Shown piece by piece: positions 1-8,254 of a stretch of DNA of 16,836 nt. A program made the position numbers and the translations under genes. The DNA comes from Pseudomonadota bacterium (GTDB lineage Bacteria > Pseudomonadota > Alphaproteobacteria > Rhizobiales > Beijerinckiaceae): NCBI GenBank assembly GCA_023423995.1, contig JAFAEL010000118.1, positions 1 to 16,836 of the forward strand, in the 5' to 3' direction. The notes beneath the pieces were generated by a model, which was given only the letters and a program-made list of their open reading frames with translations, was not told the DNA's origin and did not search any database. The first letter of the stretch is position 1, and every line of letters begins with the position of its first letter.

Positions 1-1145
1 TCCCCAAGCCCTTCGACCTGAAGGAGCTCGTCGCCATCGTCGGCCGCGCGCTGTCGCGGCCGCGCAATGCCGGCCAGAACGGCTTCGAGAAGGAGCAGGA
101 GGAGATCCCGCTCGTCGGCCGCTCGCCGGCCATGCAGGAGATCTACCGGGCGCTCGCCCGGCTGATGCCGACCGATTTGACCGTGATGATCTCGGGCGAG
201 TCCGGGACCGGCAAGGAACTCGTCGCGCGGGCCCTGCACGATTACGGCAAGCGCCGCAAAGGGCCGTTCGTCGCCGTCAACATGGCCGCCATCCCGCGCG
301 ACCTGATCGAGTCGGAGCTCTTCGGGCACGAGAAGGGCGCCTTTACGGGGGCCCTGACCCGCTCGGCGGGCCGCTTCGAGCAGGCTGAAGGGGGCACGCT
401 CTTCCTCGACGAGATCGGCGACATGCCCATGGAGGCGCAGACGAGGCTGCTGCGCGTGCTCCAGCAGGGCGAGTACACGACCGTCGGCGGCCGGGTGCCG
501 ATCAAGACGAACGTCCGGATCGTCGCCGCGACGAACAAGGATCTCCGGCAGTCGATCCAGACCGGGCAATTCCGCGAGGACCTGTTCTTCCGCCTGAACG
601 TCGTGCCGCTGCGCCTGCCGCCCCTGCGGGAGCGGAGCGAGGACATCCCGGACCTCGTCCGGCACTTCATGAACCTGGTCGAGAAGGAAGGTTTGCCGCG
701 GAAGCAGATCGATTCCGACGCGCTCGACCGGATGAAGCGCTACCGCTGGCCCGGGAATATCCGCGAGCTGGAGAACCTGGTCCGGCGCCTCGCGGCTCTC
801 TACCCGCAGGACACGATCACGGGTCCCATTCTGGATGCCGAGCTCGACACGTCGCCGCAGGCCTCATCGAGCGTCGAGGACACGGCCCCGGTGGAGGGCG
901 AGACCCTGTCCATGGCGGTCGAGCGCCACCTCGGCGTCTACTTCAAGAAGTTCCCGAACACCCTGCCGCCTCCCGGCCTCTACCATCGCATCCTGCGGGA
1001 GATCGAAGGGCCGCTGATCGGCGCCGCGCTCGCAGCCACGCGCGGGAATCAGATTCGGGCGGCGGAGCTTCTGGGGGTGAACCGGAACACCTTGCGCAAG
1101 AAGGTTCGGGACCTCGACCTGCAGGTGATCCGATCATCGCGGTGA
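1..1145 (+). CDS. ntrC: Nitrogen regulation response regulator NtrC, 5' end missing
   Basis: Cytoplasmic sigma-54-dependent activator of nitrogen-assimilation genes, phosphorylated by NtrB. The window opens inside the receiver domain: the reading frame starts at base 3 and immediately shows the KPF segment, so the phospho-acceptor aspartate and the start codon lie to the left. The AAA+ domain is complete: Walker A GESGTGKE at 195-218, the sigma-54 contact loop GAFTGA at 336-353, then Walker [12 protein letters not shown] near 390-422 and the arginine-containing sensor segments. The C-terminal Fis-type helix-turn-helix ([21 protein letters not shown]) is at about 1045-1110, followed by a TGA stop. 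An intact GAFTGA loop means this protein can activate sigma-54, unlike its neighbour NtrX. ntrY follows after 129 bp; ntrB is expected just outside the window. The identification rests on domain content plus the ntrYX-hfq context. Confidence 0.96.
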   Translation, partial: PKPFDLKELVAIVGRALSRPRNAGQNGFEKEQEEIPLVGRSPAMQEIYRALARLMPTDLTVMISGESGTGKELVARALHDYGKRRKGPFVAVNMAAIPRDLIESELFGHEKGAFTGALTRSAGRFEQAEGGTLFLDEIGDMPMEAQTRLLRVLQQGEYTTVGGRVPIKTNVRIVAATNKDLRQSIQTGQFREDLFFRLNVVPLRLPPLRERSEDIPDLVRHFMNLVEKEGLPRKQIDSDALDRMKRYRWPGNIRELENLVRRLAALYPQDTITGPILDAELDTSPQASSSVEDTAPVEGETLSMAVERHLGVYFKKFPNTLPPPGLYHRILREIEGPLIGAALAATRGNQIRAAELLGVNRNTLRKKVRDLDLQVIRSSR

Positions 1146-1227
1146 GCAGCGCGTCCCGCCGCCTGGACTTCGGAGCGTATCGGCTCTAATCGGCGGCTGT
1201 GGCCGTTATGCATCACTTCGCCCCGGC

Positions 1228-1250
1228 TTCGCGGATCTTCGCTCCGCGGA
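1228..1250 (+). promoter_or_regulatory. Hairpin in the ntrC-ntrY gap
   Basis: The arms TTCGCGGA (1228-1235) and TCCGCGGA (1243-1250) pair over 8 bp with one G-T wobble around a 7-nt loop. There is no T-run after it, so it is not a standard intrinsic terminator. It could be a processing or attenuation element that sets ntrY expression relative to ntrC. The rest of the 129-bp gap shows no convincing sigma-70 or sigma-54 promoter. Confidence 0.35.
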
Positions 1251-1274
1251 CAGGGATGGCTTGCGGGTTGAACC

Positions 1275-3500
1275 ATGCAGGCAGGTGAGCGGCCCCTAGC
1301 CCCGAAACCCGCCCGTCGCGCACGGGGCCCCGGCTGGATCGGGGCCTTCACGGTCGGCGCGGCCCTCTGCTCGGGGCTCGTCACCTTCTTCGTCCTGGCC
1401 GGGATGACCCCCATCCTGCCGACGCATGACGTCGTCGTGTGGGTGCTGGCCGGCAACGTCCTCCTGGTCCTTCTCCTGATCGGCATCGTCGCCTGGGAAG
1501 GCTGGACGATCGTCCGGGCCCGGCGGGAGGGAGCCGCGGCGGCCGGCCTGCATGTCCGGGTCGTGGCGCTGTTCAGCCTCGTCGCGGCCGCGCCGGCGAT
1601 CCTGGTCGCCGTGGTCGCGAGCGCCATCCTGGAGCGCGGGCTCGATCCCTGGTTCACGGGCTCGATCAAGGCGCTGATGAGCAACACCGTCGAGATCGCG
1701 CAGGCCTATCGCGAGGACCAGTGCCGCACGCTGGCGCGCGAAACGCAGCTCATGGCCGGCGACCTCAACCGTGCGAAGGTCCTCTTCGACGCGGACCGGA
1801 AGCTCTTCCGCGATTTCCTTGCTTCGCGCGCGACATATCTCGGCTTCCCGCTCGCAATGATCGTGAAACCTGACGGCGCCATCGTCGAGCGGGTCGATGT
1901 CCGACCCATCCCGGGCGTGACGGGTCCCTCGCCCGAAGACCTGAAGACGGCGAACGAGAACGAGGCGATCTGTGTCATCCCGCGGGTCGGCAACCTCTTC
2001 AGCTCGGTTCTCCGTCTCGCCGCCTATGATGGCGCGGTGCTCTTCGTCACCCGCCCGGTCGATCCTCGGGCGACGGAGTTTCCGCCCGTGGCCGAGGCCG
2101 GCGTCGCCTATTACCAGGCGCTCGAGGAGAAACGGCTCGGCATCCAGGTGGCGTTCGCCTCGATGTTCGGCCTGATCGCGCTCATCGTCCTTCTCTCGGC
2201 GGTCTGGTTCGGCCTGAACTTCTCCAACCGCCTGGTTGCGCCGATCCGTCGCCTGATCCACGCGACGGATCAGGTCGCGACCGGGAACTTCTATGTTCAA
2301 GTTCCCGTTCGTCGGCAGGAGGGCGACCTCGCCCATCTCGGCGAGACCTTCAACAAGATGACCTCCGAGTTGCGGCGGCAGCACGACGGGCTCACGGCCG
2401 CGAGCGATCTGATCGACCGCCGTCGGCGGTTCATGGAGGCCGTGCTGTCCGGCGTGTCGGCGGGTGTCATCGGCATCGACTCGCACGGCCTGATCACGAT
2501 CGTGAATCCGCCGGCCGAGTCGCTCCTGGAGGCGAAGCGGCAGGACCTCCTCGGACAGCCGATCGTGTCCGTGCTCCCCGAAATCGCCCAATTGATCGAG
2601 GAGGCGAGGTTTGGGCGGCTTCGACTCACTCAGCAGCAGATTCCGATTACGCGCCTCGGGCGGGAACGGACACTGAATATCCGCGTCACCAGTGAGCAGG
2701 CCCGAGGGGAGGACAAGGGTTTCATCGTGACGCTGGACGACATCACGGACCTGGTGACCGCGCAGCGGACCTCGGCCTGGGCCGATGTGGCCCGTCGCAT
2801 CGCGCACGAGATCAAGAACCCGCTTACGCCGATCCAGCTCTCCGCCGAGCGAATTAGACGCAAGTACGGAAAGCTGATCACCACGGACCGTGAGGTATTC
2901 GACCAGTGCACGAACACGATCGTCCGGCAGGTGGATGACATCAAGAGAATGGTGGATGAGTTCTCTTCATTCGCGAGAATGCCGAAGCCGGCGATCGTCG
3001 AGGAGGATATAGTTGATACGGTCAGGCAGATCGTGTTCATGATGCGAATCGCCAATCCGGATATCAAGATTGTCGACGAGGTGCCGGAGGCTCCAATCCC
3101 AGCGAGGTTCGATCGGAGGCTGCTTTCGCAGGCGGTCACCAACATCATCAAGAACGCGACGGAGGCCATCGCGGCCGTGCCGGAGCAGGACAGGGGAGGG
3201 GCCGAGATCCGCGTTGCGGTCAAGGCTCAGGGGGGCGAGGTGATCATCGACGTGAGCGACACGGGCAAGGGTTTTCCGGTCGAGGGGCGGCAGCGTCTGC
3301 TCGAGCCGTACATGACGACCCGCGAGGGCGGGACGGGCCTCGGCCTCGCGATCGTCGGCAAGATCCTCGAGGACCATGGCGGCCGCATCGAACTCCTGGA
3401 CAACCCGGCAGGCCGCGGAGGCCTCGTTCGCATGCGCTTCCAGCAGAACAACGCAGAGGCGACGCTCGCCGCTGCCGCTGAACACGTGGTGCCCGCATGA
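1275..3500 (+). CDS. ntrY: Sensor histidine kinase NtrY
   Basis: Inner-membrane histidine kinase (741 aa) that phosphorylates NtrX; in alphaproteobacteria the pair responds to nitrogen and redox or oxygen state. Three hydrophobic helices near residues 22-43, 53-75 and 94-117 precede an extracytoplasmic segment; a fourth helix at about 291-313 leads into a HAMP linker (315-370) and a PAS domain (about 385-490). The H-box ARRIAHEIKNPLTPIQ carries the phospho-acceptor His511. The ATPase half shows the N box (NIIKNATEAI), the G1 box (DTGKGFP) and the G2 box (GGTGLGLA, about residue 685). Length and layout are normal for NtrY. The ATG has only a weak ribosome binding site. The stop overlaps the ntrX start as ATGA, which implies translational coupling. 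Codons between about 2845 and 3120 are less GC-rich than elsewhere in the gene. Confidence 0.96.
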   Translation: MQAGERPLAPKPARRARGPGWIGAFTVGAALCSGLVTFFVLAGMTPILPTHDVVVWVLAGNVLLVLLLIGIVAWEGWTIVRARREGAAAAGLHVRVVALFSLVAAAPAILVAVVASAILERGLDPWFTGSIKALMSNTVEIAQAYREDQCRTLARETQLMAGDLNRAKVLFDADRKLFRDFLASRATYLGFPLAMIVKPDGAIVERVDVRPIPGVTGPSPEDLKTANENEAICVIPRVGNLFSSVLRLAAYDGAVLFVTRPVDPRATEFPPVAEAGVAYYQALEEKRLGIQVAFASMFGLIALIVLLSAVWFGLNFSNRLVAPIRRLIHATDQVATGNFYVQVPVRRQEGDLAHLGETFNKMTSELRRQHDGLTAASDLIDRRRRFMEAVLSGVSAGVIGIDSHGLITIVNPPAESLLEAKRQDLLGQPIVSVLPEIAQLIEEARFGRLRLTQQQIPITRLGRERTLNIRVTSEQARGEDKGFIVTLDDITDLVTAQRTSAWADVARRIAHEIKNPLTPIQLSAERIRRKYGKLITTDREVFDQCTNTIVRQVDDIKRMVDEFSSFARMPKPAIVEEDIVDTVRQIVFMMRIANPDIKIVDEVPEAPIPARFDRRLLSQAVTNIIKNATEAIAAVPEQDRGGAEIRVAVKAQGGEVIIDVSDTGKGFPVEGRQRLLEPYMTTREGGTGLGLAIVGKILEDHGGRIELLDNPAGRGGLVRMRFQQNNAEATLAAAAEHVVPA

Positions 3501-4867
3501 GCACGGACATCCTTGTCGTCGATGACGAAGTCGACATTCGCGAGCTCGTGGCTGGGATCCTGGAGGACGAGGGCCACGGCACCCGCAAGGCGGGCTCCTC
3601 GGACGAGGCGCTCGCCGCCATCCAGGCGCGCCGCCCGCATCTCGTCTTTCTGGATATCTGGCTTCAGGGAAGCCGGCTCGACGGGCTGCAGGTCCTGGAC
3701 CTCATCAAGGCCGAGCACCCGGATCTTCCGATCGTGATGATCTCGGGCCACGGCAACATCGAGACGGCCGTCTCGGCCATCAAGGCCGGCGCCTACGACT
3801 TCATCGAGAAGCCATTCAAGGCCGACCGCCTGGTGCTCGTGGCCGAGAGAGCGCTCGAGGCCTGGCGCCTGAAGCGCGAGGTGAAGGACCTCAAGGCCCG
3901 TTCCACCCAGGCGAGCCGCATCGCGGGCCGCTCGGTCGTCATGAACCAGCTTCGGCAGGCGATCGAGAAGGTGGCACCGACCAATGCCCGCATCCTGATC
4001 GCGGGCGCTCCGGGTTCGGGCAAGGAGCTCGTCGCGCGGACGATCCACGCGCAATCGGCCCGCTCATCGGGTCCGTTCGTGACGCTCAACGCCGCCGCCA
4101 TCACGCCTGAGAACATGGAAGCCGAGCTGTTCGGCGTGGAGGCCAACGGGGAACGTGGCCGTCGCACCGGCGCGCTGGAGGAGGCGCATGGCGGCTCCCT
4201 CTACCTCGACGAGATCGCGGACCTGCCGAAGGAGGTGCAGGGCCGCATTCTTCGGGTCCTCGTGGAGCAGAATTTCCAGCGTGTCGGGGGATCGACCCGC
4301 GTCCATGTCGATGTTCGGATCATCTCCTCCTCGAGCCGCGACCTGCCGGCGGAGATCGAGCGCGGCGCGTTCCGGGAGGATCTCTTCCATCGTCTCGGCG
4401 TCGTGCCGATCCGGGTTCCGGCGCTGTCGGAGCGGCGTGAGGACGTGCCCGAGCTGATCGAGTTCTTCCAGGACCAGATCGCCACCACGACCGGTCTGCC
4501 GCGGCGCCGAATCGGCGAGGAGGCAATGGCCGTGCTTCAGTCGCACGACTGGCCCGGCAACGTGCGCCAGCTCCGCAACAACGTCGAACGCCTGATGATT
4601 CTGACGGCCGGTGACCCGGACGCGGAGATCACGGCCGAGATGCTCCCGTCGGAGATCGGAACGCTCGTGCCGTCCACGCCGAGCGGGGAGGGGGGCGAGC
4701 GCCTGATGAGCCTTCCGCTGAGGGAAGCGCGGGAGATCTTCGAGCGCGAATACCTTGTCGCGCAGATCGCCCGCTTCAGCGGAAACATTTCGCGTACGGC
4801 CGAGTTCATCGGGATGGAGCGCTCCGCGCTCCACAGGAAGCTCAAGCTGCTCGGGATTGGCGGATAG
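3497..4867 (+). CDS. ntrX: NtrC-family response regulator NtrX
   Basis: DNA-binding response regulator partnered with NtrY (456 aa). The receiver domain (1-120) has the acidic pocket D9/D10, the phospho-acceptor D53 (VFLDIW), the switch motif ISGHG and the KPF lysine near 104. The AAA+ domain follows, with Walker A GAPGSGKE and Walker [14 protein letters not shown]. The C-terminal helix-turn-helix is [21 protein letters not shown]. The sigma-54 contact loop is not GAFTGA: the equivalent place reads GRRTGA (residues 221-226, bases 4157-4174). Alphaproteobacterial NtrX proteins are known to lack this motif, so the protein probably acts through ordinary sigma-70 promoters or as a repressor. The start is the ATG of the ATGA overlap with ntrY; no separate Shine-Dalgarno sequence is visible. 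Confidence 0.96.
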   Translation: MSTDILVVDDEVDIRELVAGILEDEGHGTRKAGSSDEALAAIQARRPHLVFLDIWLQGSRLDGLQVLDLIKAEHPDLPIVMISGHGNIETAVSAIKAGAYDFIEKPFKADRLVLVAERALEAWRLKREVKDLKARSTQASRIAGRSVVMNQLRQAIEKVAPTNARILIAGAPGSGKELVARTIHAQSARSSGPFVTLNAAAITPENMEAELFGVEANGERGRRTGALEEAHGGSLYLDEIADLPKEVQGRILRVLVEQNFQRVGGSTRVHVDVRIISSSSRDLPAEIERGAFREDLFHRLGVVPIRVPALSERREDVPELIEFFQDQIATTTGLPRRRIGEEAMAVLQSHDWPGNVRQLRNNVERLMILTAGDPDAEITAEMLPSEIGTLVPSTPSGEGGERLMSLPLREAREIFEREYLVAQIARFSGNISRTAEFIGMERSALHRKLKLLGIGG

Positions 4868-4873
4868 CTGGAC

Positions 4874-4888
4874 TGGCATTGCGCCTGC
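4874..4888 (+). promoter_or_regulatory. Possible sigma-54 (-24/-12) promoter for hfq
   Basis: The sequence TGGCATTGCGCCTGC has GG (4875-4876) and GC (4887-4888) exactly 10 bases apart, as in the sigma-54 consensus TGGCAC-N5-TTGC. The -24 half matches well (TGGCA); the -12 half is TGC where the consensus has TTGC. It lies 7 bp after the ntrX stop and would give hfq-hflX their own NtrC/RpoN-responsive start. It overlaps the left arm of a perfect inverted repeat, so the match could be a by-product of the hairpin. Confidence 0.3.
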
Positions 4889-4907
4889 GAAAAGGCTTGC
4901 GCAATGC
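4876..4907 (+). terminator. Perfect 9-bp hairpin after ntrX
   Basis: GCATTGCGC (4876-4884) and GCGCAATGC (4899-4907) are exact inverted repeats around a 14-nt loop, starting 8 bp after the ntrX stop. No T-run follows, so termination may be partial, or the stem may protect or process the ntrYX transcript and separate it from hfq-hflX. An operator for a dimeric regulator is the alternative reading. Confidence 0.45.
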
Positions 4908-4970
4908 GGCATCAATCCGTGTAATGGGGAGCCGGTCAGAAGCGCGAGCTTTCAGACCAACGACAAGAGG

Positions 4971-5000
4971 CAGCCCGGCGATGGCCGGCCGCGAGGGCTG
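4971..5000 (+). promoter_or_regulatory. Stem in the hfq 5' leader
   Basis: CAGCCC (4971-4976) pairs with GGGCTG (4995-5000) around an 18-nt loop that is itself GC-rich (GGCC repeats). The stem ends 15 nt before the hfq ATG. No Shine-Dalgarno sequence stands at normal spacing from that ATG; the only purine-rich run, GAGGG, is buried in the right arm. A folded leader of this type could allow control of hfq translation. This is inferred from sequence pairing only. Confidence 0.3.
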
Positions 5001-5015
5001 ACACGGGCTCAAACT

Positions 5016-5267
5016 ATGCCGAACGAACGCGGCCAAAATCTGCAGGACACCTTCCTGAATCATGTCCGGAAGAACAAAGTCCCGCTCACGATCTTTCTGG
5101 TCAATGGCGTGAAGCTCCAGGGCATAGTGACCTGGTTCGACAGCTTCTGCGTCCTGCTCCGTCGGGACGGGCATTCCCAGCTCGTCTACAAGCACGCCAT
5201 CTCGACCATCATGCCCGGGCATCCCATCCAGCTCTTCGAGCCGGACGAGATCGACCCCAAGCCGTAA
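5016..5267 (+). CDS. hfq: RNA chaperone Hfq
   Basis: Hexameric Sm-like RNA chaperone (83 aa) that pairs small RNAs with mRNAs. The start chosen is the ATG giving [15 protein letters not shown], which matches the normal Hfq N-terminus. The Sm1 motif ([15 protein letters not shown]...[12 protein letters not shown]) and the Sm2 motif ([10 protein letters not shown]) are intact. The short acidic tail ([10 protein letters not shown]) is usual for alphaproteobacterial Hfq, which lack the long C-terminus of E. coli. The same frame stays open upstream to base 4755 inside ntrX, but that extension does not resemble Hfq. In diazotrophic and pathogenic alphaproteobacteria this gene (nrfA/hfq) follows ntrX and affects nifA or virulence. 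The stop overlaps the ribosome binding site of hflX. Confidence 0.97.
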   Translation: MPNERGQNLQDTFLNHVRKNKVPLTIFLVNGVKLQGIVTWFDSFCVLLRRDGHSQLVYKHAISTIMPGHPIQLFEPDEIDPKP

Positions 5268-5275
5268 GGACTTAA

Positions 5276-6679
5276 GTGGCGGAAACGCTCCCCCCGAAGG
5301 AAGACCGTCTCAAGCGCGCGGCTGAGCCCGAGCTGGACATCGCGGCCCGAACGCGGACTCTCGTGATCGGGCCATATCTCGCGCGGGGAGCGGCTCCGGG
5401 GAGGGCAGGGGACGCGGACACGCCTCCCCCGAATCCCCGCCCCGCGCAGGCGCGGCTGGACGAGGCCGTCGGATTGGCGCGCGCGATCGACCTCGACGTC
5501 GTCGACCAGTTCTCGCTCGTCGTCTCGTCCCCTCGTCCTTCCACGCTGCTCGGCAAGGGCAAGGTGGAGGAGATTGCGGGGCGGATCGCGGCCGAGGACA
5601 TCAACCTCGTCGTGATGGATGGCGCCCTGACGCCGGTGCAGCAGCGCAACCTGGAGAAGGCCTGGGGCGTCAAGGTCATCGACCGGACGGGCCTGATCCT
5701 CGAAATCTTCGGCCGGCGGGCTCGCACGCGCGAGGGTGCGCTCCAGGTCGAGCATGCGCATCTCGCCTATCAGAAGAGCCGCCTCGTGCGGTCCTGGACC
5801 CACCTGGAACGCCAGCGGGGCGGTTTCGGCTTCCTCGGCGGCCCGGGCGAGACGCAGATCGAGGCGGACCGCCGCATCATCCAGGACAGGATGCGCCGGA
5901 TCGAGCGCGACCTGGACGCCGTCAAGCAGACGCGCTCGCTTCATCGGGCGAGCCGGCGGCGCGTGCCGTACCCGATCGTGGCCCTCGTGGGCTACACGAA
6001 TGCCGGCAAGTCGACGCTCTTCAATCGGCTCACGACGGCGGAAGTCTTCGCCGAGAACCTGCTCTTCGCGACGCTCGACCCGACCTCCCGTGCGATCAAG
6101 CTGCCGCATGGTGAGACGGCGATCCTGTCGGACACGGTCGGCTTCATCTCCGATCTCCCGACGATGCTGGTGGCGGCCTTCCGGGCGACGCTCGAGGATG
6201 TGATCGAGGCCGACGTGCTCCTCCATGTCCGGGACATCTCGCATGGGGAGACCGAGGCCGAGGCCGCCGACGTCCAGAATGTCCTGCGTCAGCTCGGGAT
6301 CAATCCGGACGACCGCGCCCGGGTGATCGAGGTCTGGAACAAGGCCGATCTGCTCTCGGGCCCGGACCGCGAGCGGTTCGCGGCGATCGCGGAGCGCGCG
6401 GGTTCCGACACGCGGCCAGCCCTGGTCTCGGCCGTCACGGGGGAGGGCCTCGCTGCGCTGCTGGCCGAAATCGAGGGCCGCATCGCCAAGGGACGCCCGA
6501 GCTTCCGCATCGCCCTCGAACCGACCGACGGCGGTGCCGCGAATTGGCTCCATGAGGAGGCCGAGATCATCGACCGGCGGCAGGCGGAGGATGGCCGCAC
6601 CGAGATGATCGTCAGGATCGCGCCCGAGAAGGAGCCCCGGCTCTGGAAGCGCTTTCCTCAGGCCGAGAAGGTCGGCTGA
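5276..6679 (+). CDS. hflX: Ribosome-associated GTPase HflX
   Basis: GTPase (467 aa) that binds the 50S subunit and splits stalled ribosomes. It starts with GTG at 5276, 5 nt after an AAGGA ribosome binding site that overlaps the hfq stop; GTG-AAGGA spacing and the absence of a better upstream codon support this start. An N-terminal extension of about 50 residues precedes the HflX subdomain and its glycine-rich loop [12 protein letters not shown] (about 183-196). The G domain has G1 GYTNAGKST (239-247), G3 DTVGF (from about 286) and G4 NKAD (from about 355), then a C-terminal segment ending FPQAEKVG. E. coli HflX is about 426 aa, so this is slightly long. It is surely translated from the hfq transcript, since only 8 bp separate the two. 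Confidence 0.97.
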   Translation: MAETLPPKEDRLKRAAEPELDIAARTRTLVIGPYLARGAAPGRAGDADTPPPNPRPAQARLDEAVGLARAIDLDVVDQFSLVVSSPRPSTLLGKGKVEEIAGRIAAEDINLVVMDGALTPVQQRNLEKAWGVKVIDRTGLILEIFGRRARTREGALQVEHAHLAYQKSRLVRSWTHLERQRGGFGFLGGPGETQIEADRRIIQDRMRRIERDLDAVKQTRSLHRASRRRVPYPIVALVGYTNAGKSTLFNRLTTAEVFAENLLFATLDPTSRAIKLPHGETAILSDTVGFISDLPTMLVAAFRATLEDVIEADVLLHVRDISHGETEAEAADVQNVLRQLGINPDDRARVIEVWNKADLLSGPDRERFAAIAERAGSDTRPALVSAVTGEGLAALLAEIEGRIAKGRPSFRIALEPTDGGAANWLHEEAEIIDRRQAEDGRTEMIVRIAPEKEPRLWKRFPQAEKVG

Positions 6680-6697
6680 GAGACCCTGGGCGGCTTG

Positions 6698-7243
6698 ATG
6701 GACGGGCTGCCGTTCCACGTCGTGACGGGCGGCCCCGGCTCCGGCAAGTCGTCTCTCATCAAGGCCTTGCAGGCCGCCGGCTATCCGGTCGCGGAGGAGG
6801 CGGGGAGGGCGGTCATCCAGGGGCAGGCCGAGATCGATGGCCCCGCCCTGCCCTGGTCGGATCCTGCGCTCTTTGCCGAGCTCATGCTCGCCCACGACCT
6901 GCGCTCCTATCGGGAGGCCTCCCTTTCCGCCTTCCCGACCTTCTTTGATCGCGGCATCCCCGACGTGATCGGATATCTCCGGCTCAGCGGGCTTCCCGTT
7001 CCGACGCACATGGAGATGGCGGCGAGGCGCTTCAGGTACGCGGGCCGGGCGTTCATCGCGCCGCATTGGCCCGAGATCTATCGCCGAGATGCCGAGCGAC
7101 GCCAGGATCCGGCGGAGGCCGAGCGGACGTACCGGGCGATGTGCGAGACCTATCCTGACTTCGGCTACGAACTCGTGGAGCTTCCGCGCGCTCCGGTCGA
7201 GGCACGGGTCCGGTTCGTTCTCGAAACGATTCAGTCCGGCTGA
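6698..7243 (+). CDS. Small P-loop ATPase, AAA_28/COG3911 type
   Basis: Predicted cytoplasmic ATP-binding protein (181 aa) of unknown function. The P-loop [10 protein letters not shown] occupies residues 10-19, directly at the N-terminus, followed by the family-typical [10 protein letters not shown] segment, a FFDRGIPD segment (about residue 86) that may be the Walker B-like site, and the conserved [13 protein letters not shown] near the end. This layout recalls the AAA_28 family (NadR/thymidine kinase-like P-loop proteins), so a kinase-like activity on a small molecule is possible, but no substrate can be named. A TTG just upstream (6695) is in frame; the ATG at 6698 is preferred. It follows hflX by only 18 bp, so it is probably cotranscribed. 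Its last 13 bases overlap the convergent mazG gene. Confidence 0.85.
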   Translation: MDGLPFHVVTGGPGSGKSSLIKALQAAGYPVAEEAGRAVIQGQAEIDGPALPWSDPALFAELMLAHDLRSYREASLSAFPTFFDRGIPDVIGYLRLSGLPVPTHMEMAARRFRYAGRAFIAPHWPEIYRRDAERRQDPAEAERTYRAMCETYPDFGYELVELPRAPVEARVRFVLETIQSG

Positions 7244-8118
7244 GGGCCGCCGCCTCGCTCCGCTGCCTTCGCCTCGTCCCAGAGCCGGTCCATCTCCTCC
7301 AGATCCGACTGCTCAGGCGAGCGTCCGACGGCGGAAAGAGCCTGCTCGACAGCCTTGAAGCGCCGCTCGAACTTGCGATTGGCGGCGGCGAGTGCAGCCT
7401 CCGGATCCACATCCAGATGCCGGGCGAGATTGGCAACGGTGAAGAGCAGATCGCCGATCTCCTCGGCGATCTCCGCCTTGTCGCCCATTGCGGCGGCCTC
7501 GCGGACTTCCGCGAGTTCCTCCTCGATCTTCGCGGTCACGCCGTCGATATCCGGCCACTCGAACCCGACCTTCGCGGCCTTGCGGGTCAGCTTGTCGGCC
7601 CGGGTCAGGCTCGGCATCGCGGCCGGCACGCCGTCCAGGATGCTCGCAGGCTTGCTTCCATGGCGAGCGGCGCGTTCGCGCTTCTCGGCGGCCTTGATGT
7701 CGTCCCAGAGGCGCTTGACCTCGGCCGGAGCCAGGTCCCGGGCATTGCCGAAGACATGCGGATGGCGCCGGATCAGCTTGGCCGTGATCGCCTCGACGAC
7801 GCCGCCGAAATCGAAAGCGCCGCGCTCCTCGGCCATCCGGGCGTGGAACACGACCTGAAGCAGCAGGTCGCCGAGTTCGTCCCGGAGATCATCCAGGTCG
7901 CCCCGGGCGATGGCATCCGCGACTTCGTAGGCTTCCTCGAGCGTGTAGGGCGCGATCGTCTCGAAGCTCTGCGCGATGTCCCAGGCGCACCCGGTGCCGG
8001 GCGTGCGCAGCGCTGCCATGATGGCGAGCAGCATCGACAGATCCCGCGATGTCACCGGCTCGAACGCGCTGCCATCGTCCGAGATCATCGCCGAGACGAC
8101 AGCCGGCCTGGTGCTCAT
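7231..8118 (-). CDS. mazG: Nucleoside triphosphate pyrophosphohydrolase MazG
   Basis: Hydrolyses (d)NTPs to NMP and pyrophosphate, cleaning the nucleotide pool and modulating stress signalling. The protein (295 aa) has the two tandem MazG all-alpha domains. The first carries the metal-binding set EEAYE and DELGD with the family segment [16 protein letters not shown]; the second carries EEELAE and EEIGD with [12 protein letters not shown]. Both repeats keep the EExxE...ExxD acids. It is slightly longer than E. coli MazG (263 aa), because of N-terminal residues before LLAIMAALR; the ATG at 8088 (residue 11) is a possible alternative start, and neither start has a strong Shine-Dalgarno sequence. 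mazG follows hflX in many alphaproteobacteria; here it is on the opposite strand and converges on the small ATPase gene. Confidence 0.95.
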   Translation of the reverse strand: MSTRPAVVSAMISDDGSAFEPVTSRDLSMLLAIMAALRTPGTGCAWDIAQSFETIAPYTLEEAYEVADAIARGDLDDLRDELGDLLLQVVFHARMAEERGAFDFGGVVEAITAKLIRRHPHVFGNARDLAPAEVKRLWDDIKAAEKRERAARHGSKPASILDGVPAAMPSLTRADKLTRKAAKVGFEWPDIDGVTAKIEEELAEVREAAAMGDKAEIAEEIGDLLFTVANLARHLDVDPEAALAAANRKFERRFKAVEQALSAVGRSPEQSDLEEMDRLWDEAKAAERGGGPQPD

Positions 8119-8173
8119 GAGCGGGTTCCGATCCGGCTGATCAGGGGCGGGGGGCTCCTCATGGCGCCATTCG

Positions 8174-8189
8174 CATAAGATATATTATG
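8174..8189 (-). promoter_or_regulatory. AT-rich palindrome upstream of mazG
   Basis: CATAA (8174-8178) and TTATG (8185-8189) are perfect inverted arms around GATATA. This is a conspicuous AT-rich island in GC-rich DNA, 56-71 bp before the mazG ATG. It holds -10-like hexamers on the minus strand (CATAAT, TATCTT), but I cannot fit a good -35 at 16-18 bp. It probably marks the mazG promoter or an operator in it. Confidence 0.35.
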
Positions 8190-8192
8190 GAA

Positions 8193-8249
8193 CCAGACCG
8201 GGTCTCTCTGGCCTGGCAGGGATCCGGGGATCACAGGATGCCGGGATCC
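8193..8249 (-). terminator. Paired hairpins after the metallohydrolase operon
   Basis: Just past the stop of the metallohydrolase gene (8255) lie two potential stems. GGATCC at 8220-8225 and 8244-8249 pair, extended by GG/CC with a bulge. CCAGACC...GGTCT..CTGG (8193-8211) folds with AGAC/GTCT as its core. Neither is followed by a T-run, so this is at best a weak or Rho-assisted end for the leftward rlpA-tmk-holB-metG-tatD operon, placed before the mazG promoter. Confidence 0.35.
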
Positions 8250-8254
8250 GCTGC

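Noticed and set aside
1296..2807. Minus-strand frame of about 503 codons opposite ntrY
   Set aside because: It is antisense to the NtrY membrane, HAMP and PAS regions; no motif is seen in the predicted protein.
4755..5015. Upstream extension of hfq into the ntrX 3' end
   Set aside because: It reads through ntrX in another frame and has no similarity to Hfq; the ATG at 5016 gives the standard N-terminus.
5186..7066. Stop-free minus-strand frame of about 626 codons over hfq, hflX and the small ATPase gene
   Set aside because: It is antisense to well-recognised genes and has the Arg/Asp/His-rich composition that GC3-rich genes produce on the other strand; no domain is recognisable.
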